From positions 3,857,323 through 3,921,322 of the forward strand of contig JAJEKV010000047.1 in assembly GCA_021234155.1 (NCBI GenBank): 64,000 bases of DNA. Reading direction: 5' to 3'. The DNA is from Isoetes taiwanensis. Its lineage: Eukaryota > Streptophyta > Lycopodiopsida > Isoetales > Isoetaceae. The notes beneath the pieces were generated by a model. It worked only from the letters and a program-made list of their open reading frames with translations, ran no database searches and was not told where the DNA came from. Shown here piece by piece: positions 23,401 through 34,482 of this stretch (positions are counted from its first letter, which is position 1; each line of letters opens with the position of its first letter). The translations under genes and the position numbers were made by a program.

Positions 23401-24455
23401 AGGCCACACTTGATAAGGGCTTGAAAGTTCTTCATTAGGCTTTATCGCCGATGGGCATATCATGGTCCATTGACCTAGCCATGTTACATGGCCCTTACCT
23501 GGATGCTAAATTCAAGATATTATAATGAGAGTTTTGTTATTTCTGTTTATAAAAAAACATAACTACGATGTTTTCTATATGACAATGTTTTGTACCAATA
23601 CACATACAAACCCAATGTTCATATGCACACGGCTTTAAAGATCAATTCCCCTATTAATATAAGTTTCAACCTGTACCATCTTTGCCAAGTCATTTAGGAA
23701 TTCTAAAAGTCTAAGGACATGGGGTATGCATATACCTTTGCTAAATCTTCAAGAATTCTAAAAATCTAAGGGCATGGGGTAAAAGCTTACAAGACATTTG
23801 AATTGCAAATTTGTGGTCACATTAGATTTTAGTAGATGCCTACTATCACGTCAACAAATTGCATAATGTTGACCAATATCACAACACAAAAGCACCACAG
23901 ACTATGCATTGCGGCTTTGCCATTCATAGGTTCCAAGTTATGCCCAGCGTATACCCAACAATGTTGGACACTATAACTATGTAATAAAATGATATCCACA
24001 ATAATGTTTAGCCGATGTAAAACTTATGACATTTTCTTATACAAAACCAATATATTTCTGGAACACAACCAAGCAATAGAATCTTGAACACAACCAACCA
24101 TATTGTCAAGGGCACTTCGCAAGACAATAAGTAGAATGGAACAATGGCACAACATCCGGAAATACCAACACAAAAGGAAAGAGGGAGGAGTTGCAATAGC
24201 TGGAGCAACACCTCAGTATCATTGTTGCCTTATCATTTACAAGTTTCCAACTTATGCCCAGCAACGCTGGGCACCATTACTAGTACTGTATAACAAGATT
24301 CGCAAAATACTATAAGAATTCAAGCGGAATACTATATGGTGTTGATTTTGTACGTGCAAAATACAATTATGAGGGCTCTCGCTGCCCTACGTCACCCCCC
24401 GTGTGAATATGCACCCAAACCAAAGGGGGTTTAAGGGGGATTTTAATTTAAATGT
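20470..24455. mobile_element. Foldback MITE split by a 3.6-kb insertion
   Basis: The two ends, ACATTTAAATTAAAATCCCC (20470) and its inverse ending at 24455, match the ends of the compact 340-bp element at 37447-37786. The left half stops at 20641 and the right half resumes at 24285, so an extra 3643 bp sits in the middle. I see no clear target-site duplication at the junctions. Confidence 0.75.
20642..24284. other. Copy-1-specific 3.6-kb segment, content unrecognised
   Basis: The segment is AT-rich with no supportable long ORF. Short internal duplications are visible: AATTCTAAAAGTCTAAGGAC and its near-copy, 60 bp apart near 23700-23780, and a CAAGTTATGCCCAGC block near 23935 and 24250. It may be a non-autonomous transposon or intergenic DNA lost from copy 2. 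Confidence 0.45.
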
Positions 24456-25365
24456 GTTGGACCCAATGGTTGTGTTAATTAATGTCAATGATAGTTATGT
24501 GTTGGTTCTTAATGTCAATGGTTGTTATGTGTTGGTTGTTATGTGTTGGGGGATTTAATTTTTATATGTGGGATGTTAATGGTTTGTGTTGCAAAAAAAA
24601 ATTTTTGGCACCTTCGGGGCCTTAGAGACGTCCCCGATGTGACAAAAAAATTAGAATTCAAACCAGGGAAAAAAACTAGAATTCATTTGAGGCTTTCATC
24701 ACCCAGTAGCTTTTGAATTTGATCACAATAAAACAAATAGAACATAAGTAAAAGTTACCATAAAGATAGAGCAGATTGATCCCATTATTCTCAAAAGTCA
24801 TAAAGTTTGCAACACAAAGAAACCCCCTCATATTATGCTACATATTGTTACTTCGCTACAACTATTTCTCTTTCACAATGACACCATTGTTTATCAATCC
24901 ATGTGATTTTGGATGTTCCATCTCTAGCTTAAAGGTAATGCATGATTCAGCTTATGGTTCGATTAAAGTTCCAAACCTACAATATAAATGCATTCTTGTG
25001 GCCACTGTTTGACTGATCTGCGTGACATGGAAAAGGGCGGAATAATCACTGCCATAGTGCATAAGAATCCGCTTGTTGATTGAAGCTAAAAAGGTCGGCC
25101 GCTATGAACAATCCGGCAGCCAGGAATATCCAAGAGTTGGAAGCAAACAGAGGTCCTAAACTTGAATCTGCAGCAAATCTTAGGAAGGAAACAAAAGGGG
25201 GTTTTGCAGCACTACATTGTAGAATTAGGAAACCAATACCTTGTAAAACAAAACATTATGCTAACTGAAGAAACATTAAAAAACAAATACCTTTGTAAGT
25301 GTGAGCAAAAATCCATTTCGTGGGTAGTAAAATCCACTCCGCAATAAGAATCCAAAGAGGGCAAG

Positions 25366-25565
25366 TACACATGCATATGCACACATGCACATGCACACAT
25401 GCACACACATGCATACATGCACTTGCACTTGCACTTGCACTTGCACATGCACATGCACATGCACAATACACATGCACATGTAAACACATGCACATGAACA
25501 TGCACATGCACACACATGCACATGCACATGCACACACATGCACATGCACATGCATACACATGCGC
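25366..25565. repeat. TGCACA/TGCACT minisatellite (copy 1)
   Basis: About 200 bp of CACATGCA and CACTTGCA units leave all six frames open as Cys-His-Met or Ala-His runs. These are not genes. Copy 2 (38695-38885) has fewer units in the GCACTTGCAC/ATGCAC part. Confidence 0.9.
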
Positions 25566-25741
25566 AGTGTTCATGCATAAACACATGCAGAGGAAGACAA
25601 CAACCCTCGGATTGTTCCAACCAACGAAAATCAACGGCCCATAAAAGGTGCACTCTAGAAATACTATTTAGTACACCTCAACGAATACAACAACGAAATC
25701 ATAGAAAAACCATGTGAAAAAACGTATAAAAATCTAAAAGT

Positions 25742-26250
25742 AACCCCCTGTTATTGTGCTACATATTTTATAGTTTGGCAAACGTTTTTTATCATGCATG
25801 TATATGATGTTTGATGGATAATCGGAACCGTACATTGTTTCATGTTTCATGTTTTATGTTGCATCAGTTGGGTTATGCATGCGTATTCTTTATAGTTTTG
25901 GCAAATGTATTTTTGATGTTTGATAGATAATCGTAACCTTATTTTGTTTCATGTTGCATCAGTATTTGTTATGTGAGTGATATGTTTGGTTCATGATGCA
26001 TTGATATTTGTTTATATAATCCATCTACTTTGATATGTTTTTCTTACGCAGTATGTCTTTTATCGGTGTTATAACTGCATTAACGTCAATGTGCCCTGCA
26101 AATTGTTTTATCTCTTATTTTTCTCATGGAAATGATACTTGTGGTAGACTTGTGCATGTCTGAGTATAGGCGTTAGGCATGGTTTTTGGTATGGAGGTTT
26201 CTTTTTGGTAGCAAGCATTCTATATCGAGCATGAATTATGATGTTTTCTT
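25742..26250. repeat. T-rich repeat unit at the end of copy 1
   Basis: The 509-bp segment is almost identical to 41996-42504 at the end of copy 2. It is a unit of the T-rich family seen at 18-20 kb. It abuts the start of copy 2 at 26254. Confidence 0.8.
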
Positions 26251-26269
26251 ATGATGAAAACAAGACAAC

Positions 26270-27350
26270 TAGAACAAAACGGATGCCTACGAAAATAACA
26301 AAAAGTGCAACAAGAGAAAAAGAGGGGCACAAAATTACCCGTAGGTAAGCTCGTCAAGATACAAAAAAACAAATGGGAATCTAACGCATGGACAAGAAAA
26401 ACAGCGAAACATGTGGAAACATAGAAGCAGGAGCAACACGAGGCACAGAGAGAACCTAAGTGAGAATCACCTAGAAATGTAAAAATCTACAGACAAAATG
26501 AAACCACGGGCTCGAAGGGACAAAGTACTCGGGAAACTAGGAATAAAGGAATGAACAAACATGGCTAACAAACAACTGATACTAATGAAGCAATGGCGCG
26601 CAGATGGATCAATATAACAAGGAAGTTCAAAGAAAGAGGAAAAACTAGAACAAGGACACCAATCAAGTCCACCCGGTAAAAAGGGGCTCACCAAGTTTAA
26701 AGGACCAAATTGGGACATATATGACCCGCTACATTAACCGCACCACCGCATTGAGCGAGAAATCGAGAAAGGACCAACCATAGAGTATCGTAAAACGTAA
26801 GAGTTCAAAGAAATGGGACGAAATCAAATAAGATGGAACAATGGAACAAACGGTAAGGAGTGTTGGAATACAGGAATGATGGACTGCATAAAACGAAGGA
26901 CACAAGTGAAACAATGCAGTGAGGTATAAGAAAAGAAACATATAAGATTAATTCAAAAGATCAGAGAAAGAAAGACAAATGGAGTAGAAAAAAAGAACTA
27001 ACAGAAAATAGGTGAAAGAAATAAATGGAACAATGACGACTCGAAGAAGCAACAAAAAGAGATTACCGAAACCTTATGAACAAATGTGCAAAAGAAATAA
27101 ATGGGTCAAACAAAATAAATCGAGCAATGGATCAAATAGGAAATAATGGAGCAACTAAAAATAACAGCTCTTGTGTGACGAAGGTAACAACAGAACAAAT
27201 GGAACGACTCGAACTGGATGGGGAAGAGATATAGCTAAAGTGACCAAGGATACTATGAAGTCCGGGAGCAACTGGATCACTTACACCCGAAAACATTAGA
27301 TGAGGAATAACATGAAGCAAGGGGACGAATGGAACTAAAAGAATAGATCA
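26270..27350. repeat. Purine-rich block of copy 2
   Basis: This is the counterpart of 9970-11035. In the patch 26660-26830 this copy shows CCG or CG where copy 1 has CTG or CAG, which is the reverse of the direction seen in the MFS segment. Confidence 0.5.
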
Positions 27351-27531
27351 ATAGAAACAAGGTGCTGCGCACGGAGGGTTGTTAAATCATAGTTCAAAGT
27401 CATGTTTTGACAATCAATTCAAATTGCTACTTCTAGGCAATAGAATGCTTGATACCATGACTTTATAGGGAATTGGCCCGAAGAAACCTTTGGTGCTCGG
27501 CATGGAAGAAGTATTGCAGAAACTCATTTGG

Positions 27532-28753
27532 AACTCAATGCTGGCATTTGCAGGATTTACGTTGCTAATGGGCGCGTTTCTTGGCGCCTGCGGCTAGGGC
27601 GGCGGTGGCAGGGAGAGGCCGCCCTCATCCTTGCCCTTCCGGCACTACAGCAGCAGCATCTTTTCTGTTTTGAATCGGGCCAGTGGCTAGCAGGGGCAGA
27701 ATAGGGATTTTCGGATTTGTTTCATTCTTTACAGGACTGAGCGATTTGCAGTACTAGAAGCATCTTCAAGGCGGATTCTTGATCTGGTTGTGGTGAGATC
27801 TTGAATTAAGAAGTTTCTTAGCCTGTCAAATCTTGCAGTTCTTACATTTGTTTTGAATCTGAGAATTGTTTGCCTTTCGTCCCATATCTCTTTCCTCCGG
27901 CTCTTTCTTACTAGCAAGAAAGGTCCAGACTCACAACTGATAGATCAGAAATTTTCATCCAATATTTGACAGAAGGCCGCCGTAAACAATTTGGAAACAT
28001 TGATGGTTTGAATGAAAGGCATAACAGGTTGCATGACAGGGCAGAGTATGCTGGATTTTTCGAGTGCTGAAGCTTGAAAATAATTATGAGCATCCTAGTG
28101 CTATTTCAAAATCTGCATTGCTTGAATAGCCACACAGGTACTGAAGCTTGTGTCATTTCTTTTGGTACTGACATACCAAATACCAGGGCAGAAAATGCTA
28201 GATTATTCAAGTACTGAAGCTTGAAAACATTTCTACGCATCCTGGTGCTATTTCAAGAACCACAATGCCTGAATAGCCACACAAGTACTGAAGCTTGTGT
28301 GTTTTCTTTTGGTACTGATATGCCAAATACTAGGTACATTCAAATCTGATTTGGAACACTCGAATACTGCTATGTTCGAGTTGCTCAGAATTTCATGTCT
28401 TCTCTGCTTTCTCTGCTGATTTTGGTGCTCAAGCAGTGAGCAAAGCCACACACTTTTTTCTTCCCCATGTCCCTAATTGTTCAACTCTGCCTCTCCAAGA
28501 TTAGATGAATCTTTCGGGAGCTTTATTCCTAGCATCTTCTTGTACTTTCTGGTTACTAAGCTGGAGGCTCCATGGGCTTAATGTATATCAGCTTTTAGAG
28601 CAGAAAATAAGTTTCAGCATGTAGAGGATGAAGATGTTGAGATTTACTCCTGTAGTAATTCTCTATGTGTGTTGAAACATTGTACTTCTTATCTTTTATA
28701 TAATATAAAAATATCTCGTTCTCTCAAAAAAAAAAAAAAAAACTCAATGCTGG
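27532..28753 (+). mobile_element. 1.2-kb polyadenylated retrocopy (copy 2)
   Basis: It has the same structure as 11216-12441. AACTCAATGCTGG occurs at 27532-27544 and 28741-28753, with a poly-A run directly before the right repeat (from about 28725). It contains the two 148-bp tandem units. Shared presence in both copies shows that the insertion preceded the segmental duplication. Confidence 0.8.
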
Positions 28754-29300
28754 GAACACAAGCTCCTCAAGCCAACAGCTTATGTGCCTCATCTATTTTC
28801 CCACATTACAAAGCTTGTCAATAAGATAGGTAGATAGTATTTTAAGGTCCCTAAATGTTAACGCCCTAGGAGCAAAACCTTTCTCAACCATCCGCTCACA
28901 GATGTCTACTGCTTCACTATATCTCTCATTCTCACAAAGAGCGAGAAAGAGAGTGTTATAGCTCAAAGCATCGGGATGACACGAAAAAACTTTACACAAA
29001 CTTCGGAAAAGCCTTCAGCTTCATCCAACTTTCCAACTTTACACAGGCCCTTCAGGAATGAGTTAAATGTTATGGTACTTGGGTGACAACTTCTCTTAGC
29101 TATCTCCTATTATAAAGATTTTGTATCATCAACTCGTCTGCATCTGACAGTCCATCAATAAGCGATGCATATGTTTTGACATCTGGATGTGTATGCGAGC
29201 TGGGCTGAGCATAACAACGTACCTCTATGAGCATCCGACCAGTTCTGTTGCAAATTAGATTTGTTGACCTTGGAACACCTATAAAGGTAGCTCGCGGTTG
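28754..29300 (-). pseudogene. PPR protein relic, copy 2
   Basis: Several pentatricopeptide motifs are visible in order: HPDVKTYASLIDGLSDADEL, then AKRSCHPSTITFNSFLKGLC with KVGKLDEAEGF, then FSCHPDALSYNTLFLALC with ENERYSEAVDICERM and VEKGFAPRALTF. The 35-residue spacing and helix pairs fit plant organelle RNA-binding PPR proteins. Frame changes lie between the first and second, and between the second and third. A 21-bp insertion (about 28826-28846) sits after ALTFRDL. The frame ends near the retrocopy. The relic is a fragment of a longer array, without a recognisable N- or C-terminal domain. Confidence 0.75.
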
Positions 29301-29460
29301 GAAGGCGTCCACCAGTCAGACCTCCTAGATGGACTCACTAGCTAGCAATATTTCAGAGGACTTGCATGAAGCACAGGGCCCAACATCAGGTTGGATATTC
29401 AGTCTGCCCTGCCATTTACCCGGTTGGAACATCCGCGATCCAGAATGCACGAGACCGCCA

Positions 29461-29566
29461 GTTCACAGGCAACAAAGGGTTTGGAGCAGTCACCAGCATA
29501 TCCTAGGTATATTCCAGCATATATCTACACGTAAGCAAGGGTTTGCCCCCGTAGAGGCAATCCAAA
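29461..29566 (+). repeat. Dispersed hairpin repeat, member 3
   Basis: This is the copy-2 counterpart of the member at 13120-13215. It has TCCTAGGTATATTCCAGCAT and GGGTTTGCCCCCGTAGAGGC. In this copy the upstream part (GGAGCAGTCACCAGCATAT) is closer to the other family members than in copy 1. Confidence 0.65.
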
Positions 29567-29569
29567 CTT

Positions 29570-31010
29570 GACACATATGTGAAAGTTTTAGAGTAGGTTA
29601 GGTAGATGCCAAGAAGTGACATCAATCTTATTAATTTGGGATTTTCCGGTTTGAGATTTAATAATCTAAGACTTCCAAACTGATTTAGGCAATTCTCTGT
29701 ACCCCCCAAAGATTTTACAAACCACCCATCAAAAAATAGGTGCCAAATGAAAAATTGTAGCCTTTGGATACAAACTAAAGGCTAGCTTATGAAACGCCCA
29801 CACTGCCTTTACCAAGAGCCATAAATTATGTTGCTGGAATCCCCAAGGCTTTAAGTTTTGCTTTCAATCTAAATTCAAGCCAAATGTTTCCCACTCAATC
29901 ACCAAAAAGTTTTATACAAACATAACCCTTGAAACGATATACCATCATAATGTGTGTTTTTAGAAAGCGCAACCATGGGGATAGATAATGAACAATCTCC
30001 TTAATAAGTCCCCTCTTAAGGTAGTTGACAACAAAGGTTTCTCCAGCTAAGGTAACGTTTGAAGCTGCTTGATTTATCAAGGATGTGTAGCAGATGAATC
30101 GTATATCATATTCGCTTTCTCAAGCTTTTTCTAGAAAGTATGTTTTGCGTGCATCACCACATCTCATGTATTTATGTCAAAGCGCCTTCATGCATTTGCC
30201 AGCACTCCCAGTTCCATCACTTCACCCAAGCCTAGTGTAGAAAAAAACTGGAAATCCTCTTTATCTTATATCTAGGCCAAATTTCCACCATCAAAATCTC
30301 ATGCGGATCACATATCCACCCTCCAAATGCAATATTGAATAGAATATGCCAAAAACCACACCCTCCATCCTTACGGTATGCATGCTCCAGGCAACCCAAA
30401 AAGGTTTGTTTTCTCAAGCTTTATACATCCCCCATTGTTTTTGGGTCGTTTGGATCATGAAGCATGTGAACTGAGAACATGTCGCATATAATTTTTATTC
30501 GGTGGAAATGAAATATGGGCGCGAACCATTTCTGAATATATTTTGTTTAGGCTTACGAATTTTAAGGTAGGTAAATGCAAGAGGCCATTCAAAGTTTACG
30601 TAAATGCAATGTAGCTGTCATGCCAATGTCAAGCTATAATGCTTATTAAAAGTAAAAGTACTTGTACAAGCAAAATTTGAGCAAAATAAAGCTGTAGTTT
30701 GCCCTTTCCTAGACTGAAATAGAACTCTAATGCACTGACTATTTGGTAGTGGAATTAACATTGCCCATAATTCCTGAGGTGGTAATGTGACTCAAAAATA
30801 ACATCCTCAAAAAATCTATCAAAAATCTTCAAATTCTGTACACCTGCTATTGACCTCTGACTGCAAAACTGCTCAATTTGGTGCGAATTTCAAAGATTTA
30901 AGCATGTGCTCACGGCATTGTATATTGGATAGGACATTGTTGGTACACGCAATTTCCTGATAAACGAAACTTTAAGATACAAAGATCATTGTTAAGGGAG
31001 AGCCTTGAAG
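29570..31010. other. Non-coding segment between PPR relic and KLC-related exons (copy 2)
   Basis: No supportable coding segment. Near-identical to 13220-14660. Confidence 0.4.
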
Positions 31011-31017
31011 TGCATAC

Positions 31018-31134
31018 CTGATAATTGCTTTGAGTTGCTAATAGAGCTACCCTCTTGATGATTTTTGCTTTCCTTTCACAAATTTCTTCCTGCCAGCACT
31101 CTTTTGTTTCTGTATCTCTGCAAATTTCCTCTTC
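31018..31134 (-). pseudogene. KLC-related exon (third of three)
   Basis: The 117-bp segment (39 codons, phase 0 at both ends) lies between TTTGCAG and GTATGC splice sites. It reads EEEICRDTETKECWQEEI and ends VALLATQSNYQ. The start resembles the helix after the CRYLAEA repeat in plant KLC-related proteins and the end resembles their MALI-E-KGDY segment. The middle departs from the family, so there may be compensating frameshifts. Confidence 0.5.
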
Positions 31135-31679
31135 CTGCAAATATAGATTAGGCTAAGGTTAAGCACTGCGTTTTACTTTGAAGGATGTGGTGTTCAAATT
31201 GATCATGCTTATAATATTACCTTCATAATAAAAGTGTGTTCAGAGTTTGACAATTTCTTATCTTACGTACATGGCTATTACAAATAATTATCTTGGGCTC
31301 CTTCAGGTAGCTGGGAATTAAGCCTGTTAGCTGTATATGTCTAAGCATATAACAAGACTAGTTGGAACCTTTTCAACCAGGTAAATACGAGGCAATTTAA
31401 CATACATCTTTAAGTGCTAAAATCTTGCATGGAGGGTTCTGTCAATGCCGGAAGTTCTTTAAGTGCTTAAACGGTCATAACAGAACCTGGTAGGCAGCAC
31501 TGCTGGATTCTTTCACCAAATCACTGAGTCATCATTAATACAGGATGGCTACTCCTATTTGAAGCTTTAGAGATTTTGTTATGCCTGTCTGCAGAACAGT
31601 TATTCAATTGTAATTATGTCCATGAACAGAGAGATTAAAAGTCCTCAGAAAATCAACAGAGTAAGAAAGTTTCTTTTAC

Positions 31680-31778
31680 CTGAAGGTGTGCTTCTGCTAA
31701 GTATCTGCATGTATTTGCAACTTCTGGATGTAAATTTGCCAATGCTTTCTTCTGGATATCTAGTGCCCTCGATATTGC
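31680..31778 (-). pseudogene. KLC-related TPR exon (CRYLAEA motif)
   Basis: The 99-bp segment (33 codons, phase 0) lies between TTTCATGCAG and GTAAAAG. It reads AISRALDIQKKALANLHPEV and then ANTCRYLAEAHLQ. The TCRYLAEAHLQ signature with an upstream HPEV is characteristic of the tetratricopeptide repeats in plant kinesin-light-chain-related proteins, which link cellulose synthase to microtubules. Only a few exons are present in the window. The SINE tail ends about 10 bp upstream of the acceptor. This exon is absent from copy 1. Confidence 0.7.
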
Positions 31779-31787
31779 CTGCATGAA

Positions 31788-32008
31788 AGATAGATAGAGA
31801 GATAGATAGTATTTTAACGTCACGCCACTAGGCAGCATCCAACTGGACATGTGACCACACACCACACTACATTGCTTGGTTGGGCCCTGCCCCAACCACC
31901 TTACATTGCGTCTGTTAGGATTTGACCCCCAACAGTACCAAGTGCGATTCTGGGCGGTCTCGAACTCGAGACCACATTGCTAAGGAACTAGTGTGTTACC
32001 ACTAGACC
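31788..32008 (-). mobile_element. tRNA-derived SINE, complete
   Basis: On the minus strand the 221-bp element starts TGGTCTAGTGGTAACACAC (box A-like) and has GGTCTCGAGTTCGAGACC (box B-like, 31956-31973) at tRNA-like spacing. A non-tRNA body follows, and the 3' end is GTGACGTTAAAATAC and then (CTAT)n. The 3' block resembles the end of the LINE at 56037 (GGGACGTTAATGTATA then TATTC repeats), which suggests mobilisation by that LINE family. No clear target-site duplication can be read because the 5' flank is a polypyrimidine run. Confidence 0.8.
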
Positions 32009-32121
32009 AAGAAAGAAAGAAAGAAAAAAAGAAAGAAAGAAAGTTTTATTAATGTCTACGTAAGAATTAGCATTATGCCACACTGTAACTCCAATGAGGT
32101 AAGATAAAAGTACAGTTGTAC

Positions 32122-32230
32122 CTGTAAAGGCGTATTCTCCTCGGTACGGCATTTCTCTACAACTGATGCAAGCTCGGTGCTCAGAAACGGCAACAATATC
32201 TGCTGCCCCATAATTAACCTCCTTAATCAC
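32122..32230 (-). pseudogene. Possible upstream exon of the KLC-related gene
   Basis: The segment lies between GCTAGCAG and GTACAAC. In the frame that ends in phase 0 it reads QQILLPFLSTELASVVEKC and then RTEENTPLQ. A stop precedes this frame, so an internal acceptor (GGGGCAG) or a start ATG at MGQQ would be needed. The gene identity rests only on its position upstream of two phase-0 KLC-related exons. Confidence 0.35.
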
Positions 32231-32756
32231 CTGCTAGAATCAAGAGATATGAGGAAGCAGACATTGTTCAGACAGTATTATCCAATAACAGTTCCCTCTG
32301 GCTATAGTATAAGTAGACAAGTGGCAATGTGCTGCATCGGCCATTGCCTCTAGGTAAAGGGAACTGCTTGTTAAACGGGCAGCAAGAGAAGTATCTTAAT
32401 TAGTAAGGCATAAGTGCAGGCATGGAAACTGAATGGATGAAACCAAGAGTTGCACATACTGTATTAGGGAAAAATGCGCTCCAATATTTTCAGATCACCA
32501 AGAGATCAGATCTTCTGCACAAGAAACTGGATACGATTGTTTACCTAAACATTTCGGAAGCTATAATCATTAAGCAACTGACTCCAATATCCTTCTGGTG
32601 AGAAGACTGCATTAATGGATACCTTCCCCGTTAGTAGTCGGAAGGAATTGATACCGACAAACAAGAGCAAATGTTATAAGAAAAATCCCTTGTATCAAAG
32701 GGATGTTAACAATGAACTACAAAATATAAGAACACCCCCACTCCCATAACCAACTT

Positions 32757-33850
32757 CTAATCAAAAGCACAACCAACTGTGAAAAACCCTATCAATAATG
32801 CTGCTGTATTATGGCCAAATCCTGGAGGAAGACATTTATGGTGATAAGTATGGCATGAATATGCACATAAAAACAACAGATCTATTAGTATACAGGATGA
32901 GGGTTGTAAAAACTTGCCAATCAGCTCAAACCACATTGTAAAGAACACCATTGCTGACCATGGCAATGATCCAACAATTCCTTGAAGAACTATTATCTGG
33001 AATGTTCGAACTCTTAGTACAGTCCTAACTGCCTTTGAAGTTTCTCTCCATAAATTTGCAACAACTTTTGCCATTTGTCCTGTATGAAGTCTTCTGCAAG
33101 TGAATGCGACTTTTTGAGGATGAGAATGCTGACCTATGTTAATCTTAACATTATAGCTTCAGGAGAAAACAAAAAATGCGAATCATGCTATGGTTTAAAG
33201 ACTTACTTTTCAGCATTTACATTAGTAGGAAATAGTGATGTCCCATGGTCTTTGGGTCCATCACTACCATATGGATAAGTATTTCTATCAAAGAGCTCAA
33301 TATTGCCATTGAAAGAAAAGTAAATCGCCAACCGGGTAAGCCAGCAATGGTGTAACCTGCTAAGACTGTTGCTATCATACTACCCCCTATGCCACCAACT
33401 GATCCAACAAAGTTCAGCCAACCAAAGGCAACCCCGCGACTTCCTTCTAAATTGCTGTCAGCTACATATGACTGCATTGCTGGAATAACAATAGCTAGTC
33501 CAATTCCGTTTGTTGCTCTAGACAGCGCGCATTGAAAGAAGCTCTGGGAGAGACCTACAGCAGCTGTAGAAACTGCCCAGAACAAAGTGCCAAGCCCAAT
33601 AACTGATGGCCTATGGTACTTCAAGGCCAGCACACCAGCTAAAGGGGAAAAGAGAGTTTGTATAACAACGCGAATAAATGTGAGAGTCCCTAGTTCAGCA
33701 GGTGTAGCATTAAAAGTCTGCCCGATTTCTTTGTACACTGAAGGGATCAGTGTTTCATCAGCCCTTTCTAATATGGCAGCTAGATTGATTAAAACAACTG
33801 AGATCGACATTCCCCATAATACCTTCATTTTGAAGGCAAATGGTAATTGA
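32757..33850 (-). pseudogene. MFS transporter relic (UNE2-like), copy 2
   Basis: The first segment (33828-33217) encodes about 200 residues beginning MKVLWGMSISVVLINLAAI and then LERADETLIPSVYKEIG, followed by ALKYHRPSVIGLG and LSRATNGIGLAIVIPAMQSY, then RGVAFGWL and PGWRFTFL. This order and the ERADE start are typical of a plant MFS subfamily that includes Arabidopsis UNE2. A second segment (about 33110-32930) has FQIIVLQGIVGSLPWSAMVF and FTMWFELIG up to a donor-like site. A third (about 32810-32757) has NTAALLIGFFTVGCAF. The hydrophobic segments imply several membrane helices. The C-terminal half of the carrier is absent, so this is a fragment with intron positions kept. Confidence 0.75.
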
Positions 33851-34036
33851 CGCTTTCAGGAGAATAAATAAATGTTTGAAGGAAACGAATTTCTTATGAT
33901 CAGACTTTCACATAAAACCTCTAACCTTTGGAATTCCTCTTTCCAAGGCTTAGATGCAAGTATTGACCAAAACTTATAAGTATGTTGGAAAATCCTCTGA
34001 ATTTTGCAGTCTAAATTTGGCTCTGAACGGGTAGTC

Positions 34037-34145
34037 TTCGTTTTACAGCCCCCCCTCTGACGTGGCATTATCCCAGCCCTTGATGTCCAGATTGTGTGGT
34101 CTGGATCTGTGCCACATCAGGTGGGGGGGCTGTAAAACGAAGGTG
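34037..34145. mobile_element. Small foldback MITE (intact arms)
   Basis: CTTCGTTTTACAGCCCCCC and its exact complement bound about 110 bp. The arms continue imperfectly (CTCTGACGTGGCA and TGCCACATCAG). The DNA can fold on itself over about 33 bp per arm. No coding capacity. Confidence 0.75.
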
Positions 34146-34345
34146 TCCCAAACAAAAACTACTCTGTTCACTTATCTACAAGAGTTTCTCGTATTGAGAT
34201 ACCCACTGATCCAAAAGCATGAGAAGAACGCACCCAGTAGAGGTGGATAAAGAGAGATACTCCATCAGAAAGATCCAGTTCTGTTACCGATGGATTGAGC
34301 TGAATATCAGAGATCTGAAAACGTGTGCGCCGAGGAGCCGTGAAT

Positions 34346-34482
34346 GGGGCTGGATGACCGAGAGTTTACAGGCATCAACTAGTTTGGAGCAGTCACCAGC
34401 ATATGCTAGGCATATGCCGGCATATACTTGAATATGCCCACATGCCCACATAAACGAGGGTGTGCCCCCCTAGGGGCAACCC
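34346..34482 (+). repeat. Dispersed hairpin repeat, member 4
   Basis: Copy-2 counterpart of 17360-17499, with GCATATGCTAGGCATATGCC and TGTGCCCCCCTAGGGGCA. Confidence 0.75.

Larger units (their letters stand above)
9956..26253. repeat. Tandem segmental duplication, copy 1 (about 16.3 kb)
   Basis: Starting at ATGAAAACAAGACAAC (9956), the sequence is nearly identical to 26254 onward. The match continues, with local insertions and deletions, through the PPR, KLC-related, SINE and MFS segments, the T-rich block, the MITE and the TGCACA array to the block ending at 26250. Copy 1 differs by a 3.6-kb insertion (20642-24284) and by a deletion of about 630 bp that removes one KLC-related exon and the SINE 3' end. 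Outside CAG/CTG positions and these indels the copies are almost identical, which suggests recent origin, or possibly a haplotype join in the assembly. Confidence 0.9.

Noticed and set aside
20642-24284. A gene in the 3.6-kb insert, e.g. the ORF at 22445-22684
   Set aside because: The frame is short, without domain or supporting splice structure. The GTAAG after CACAG is not enough.
25366-25565. CRISPR-like regular array
   Set aside because: There are no unique spacers. It is a simple minisatellite in a eukaryotic genome.
25212-25653. Cys-His-Met-rich ORFs in several frames (also 38489-38974)
   Set aside because: They are translations of a TGCACA minisatellite, open in all frames because the unit is a multiple of three without stops.
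31956-32008. Functional tRNA gene on the minus strand
   Set aside because: Box A and box B are present but no acceptor stem or anticodon arm can be completed, and the sequence runs into a SINE body.
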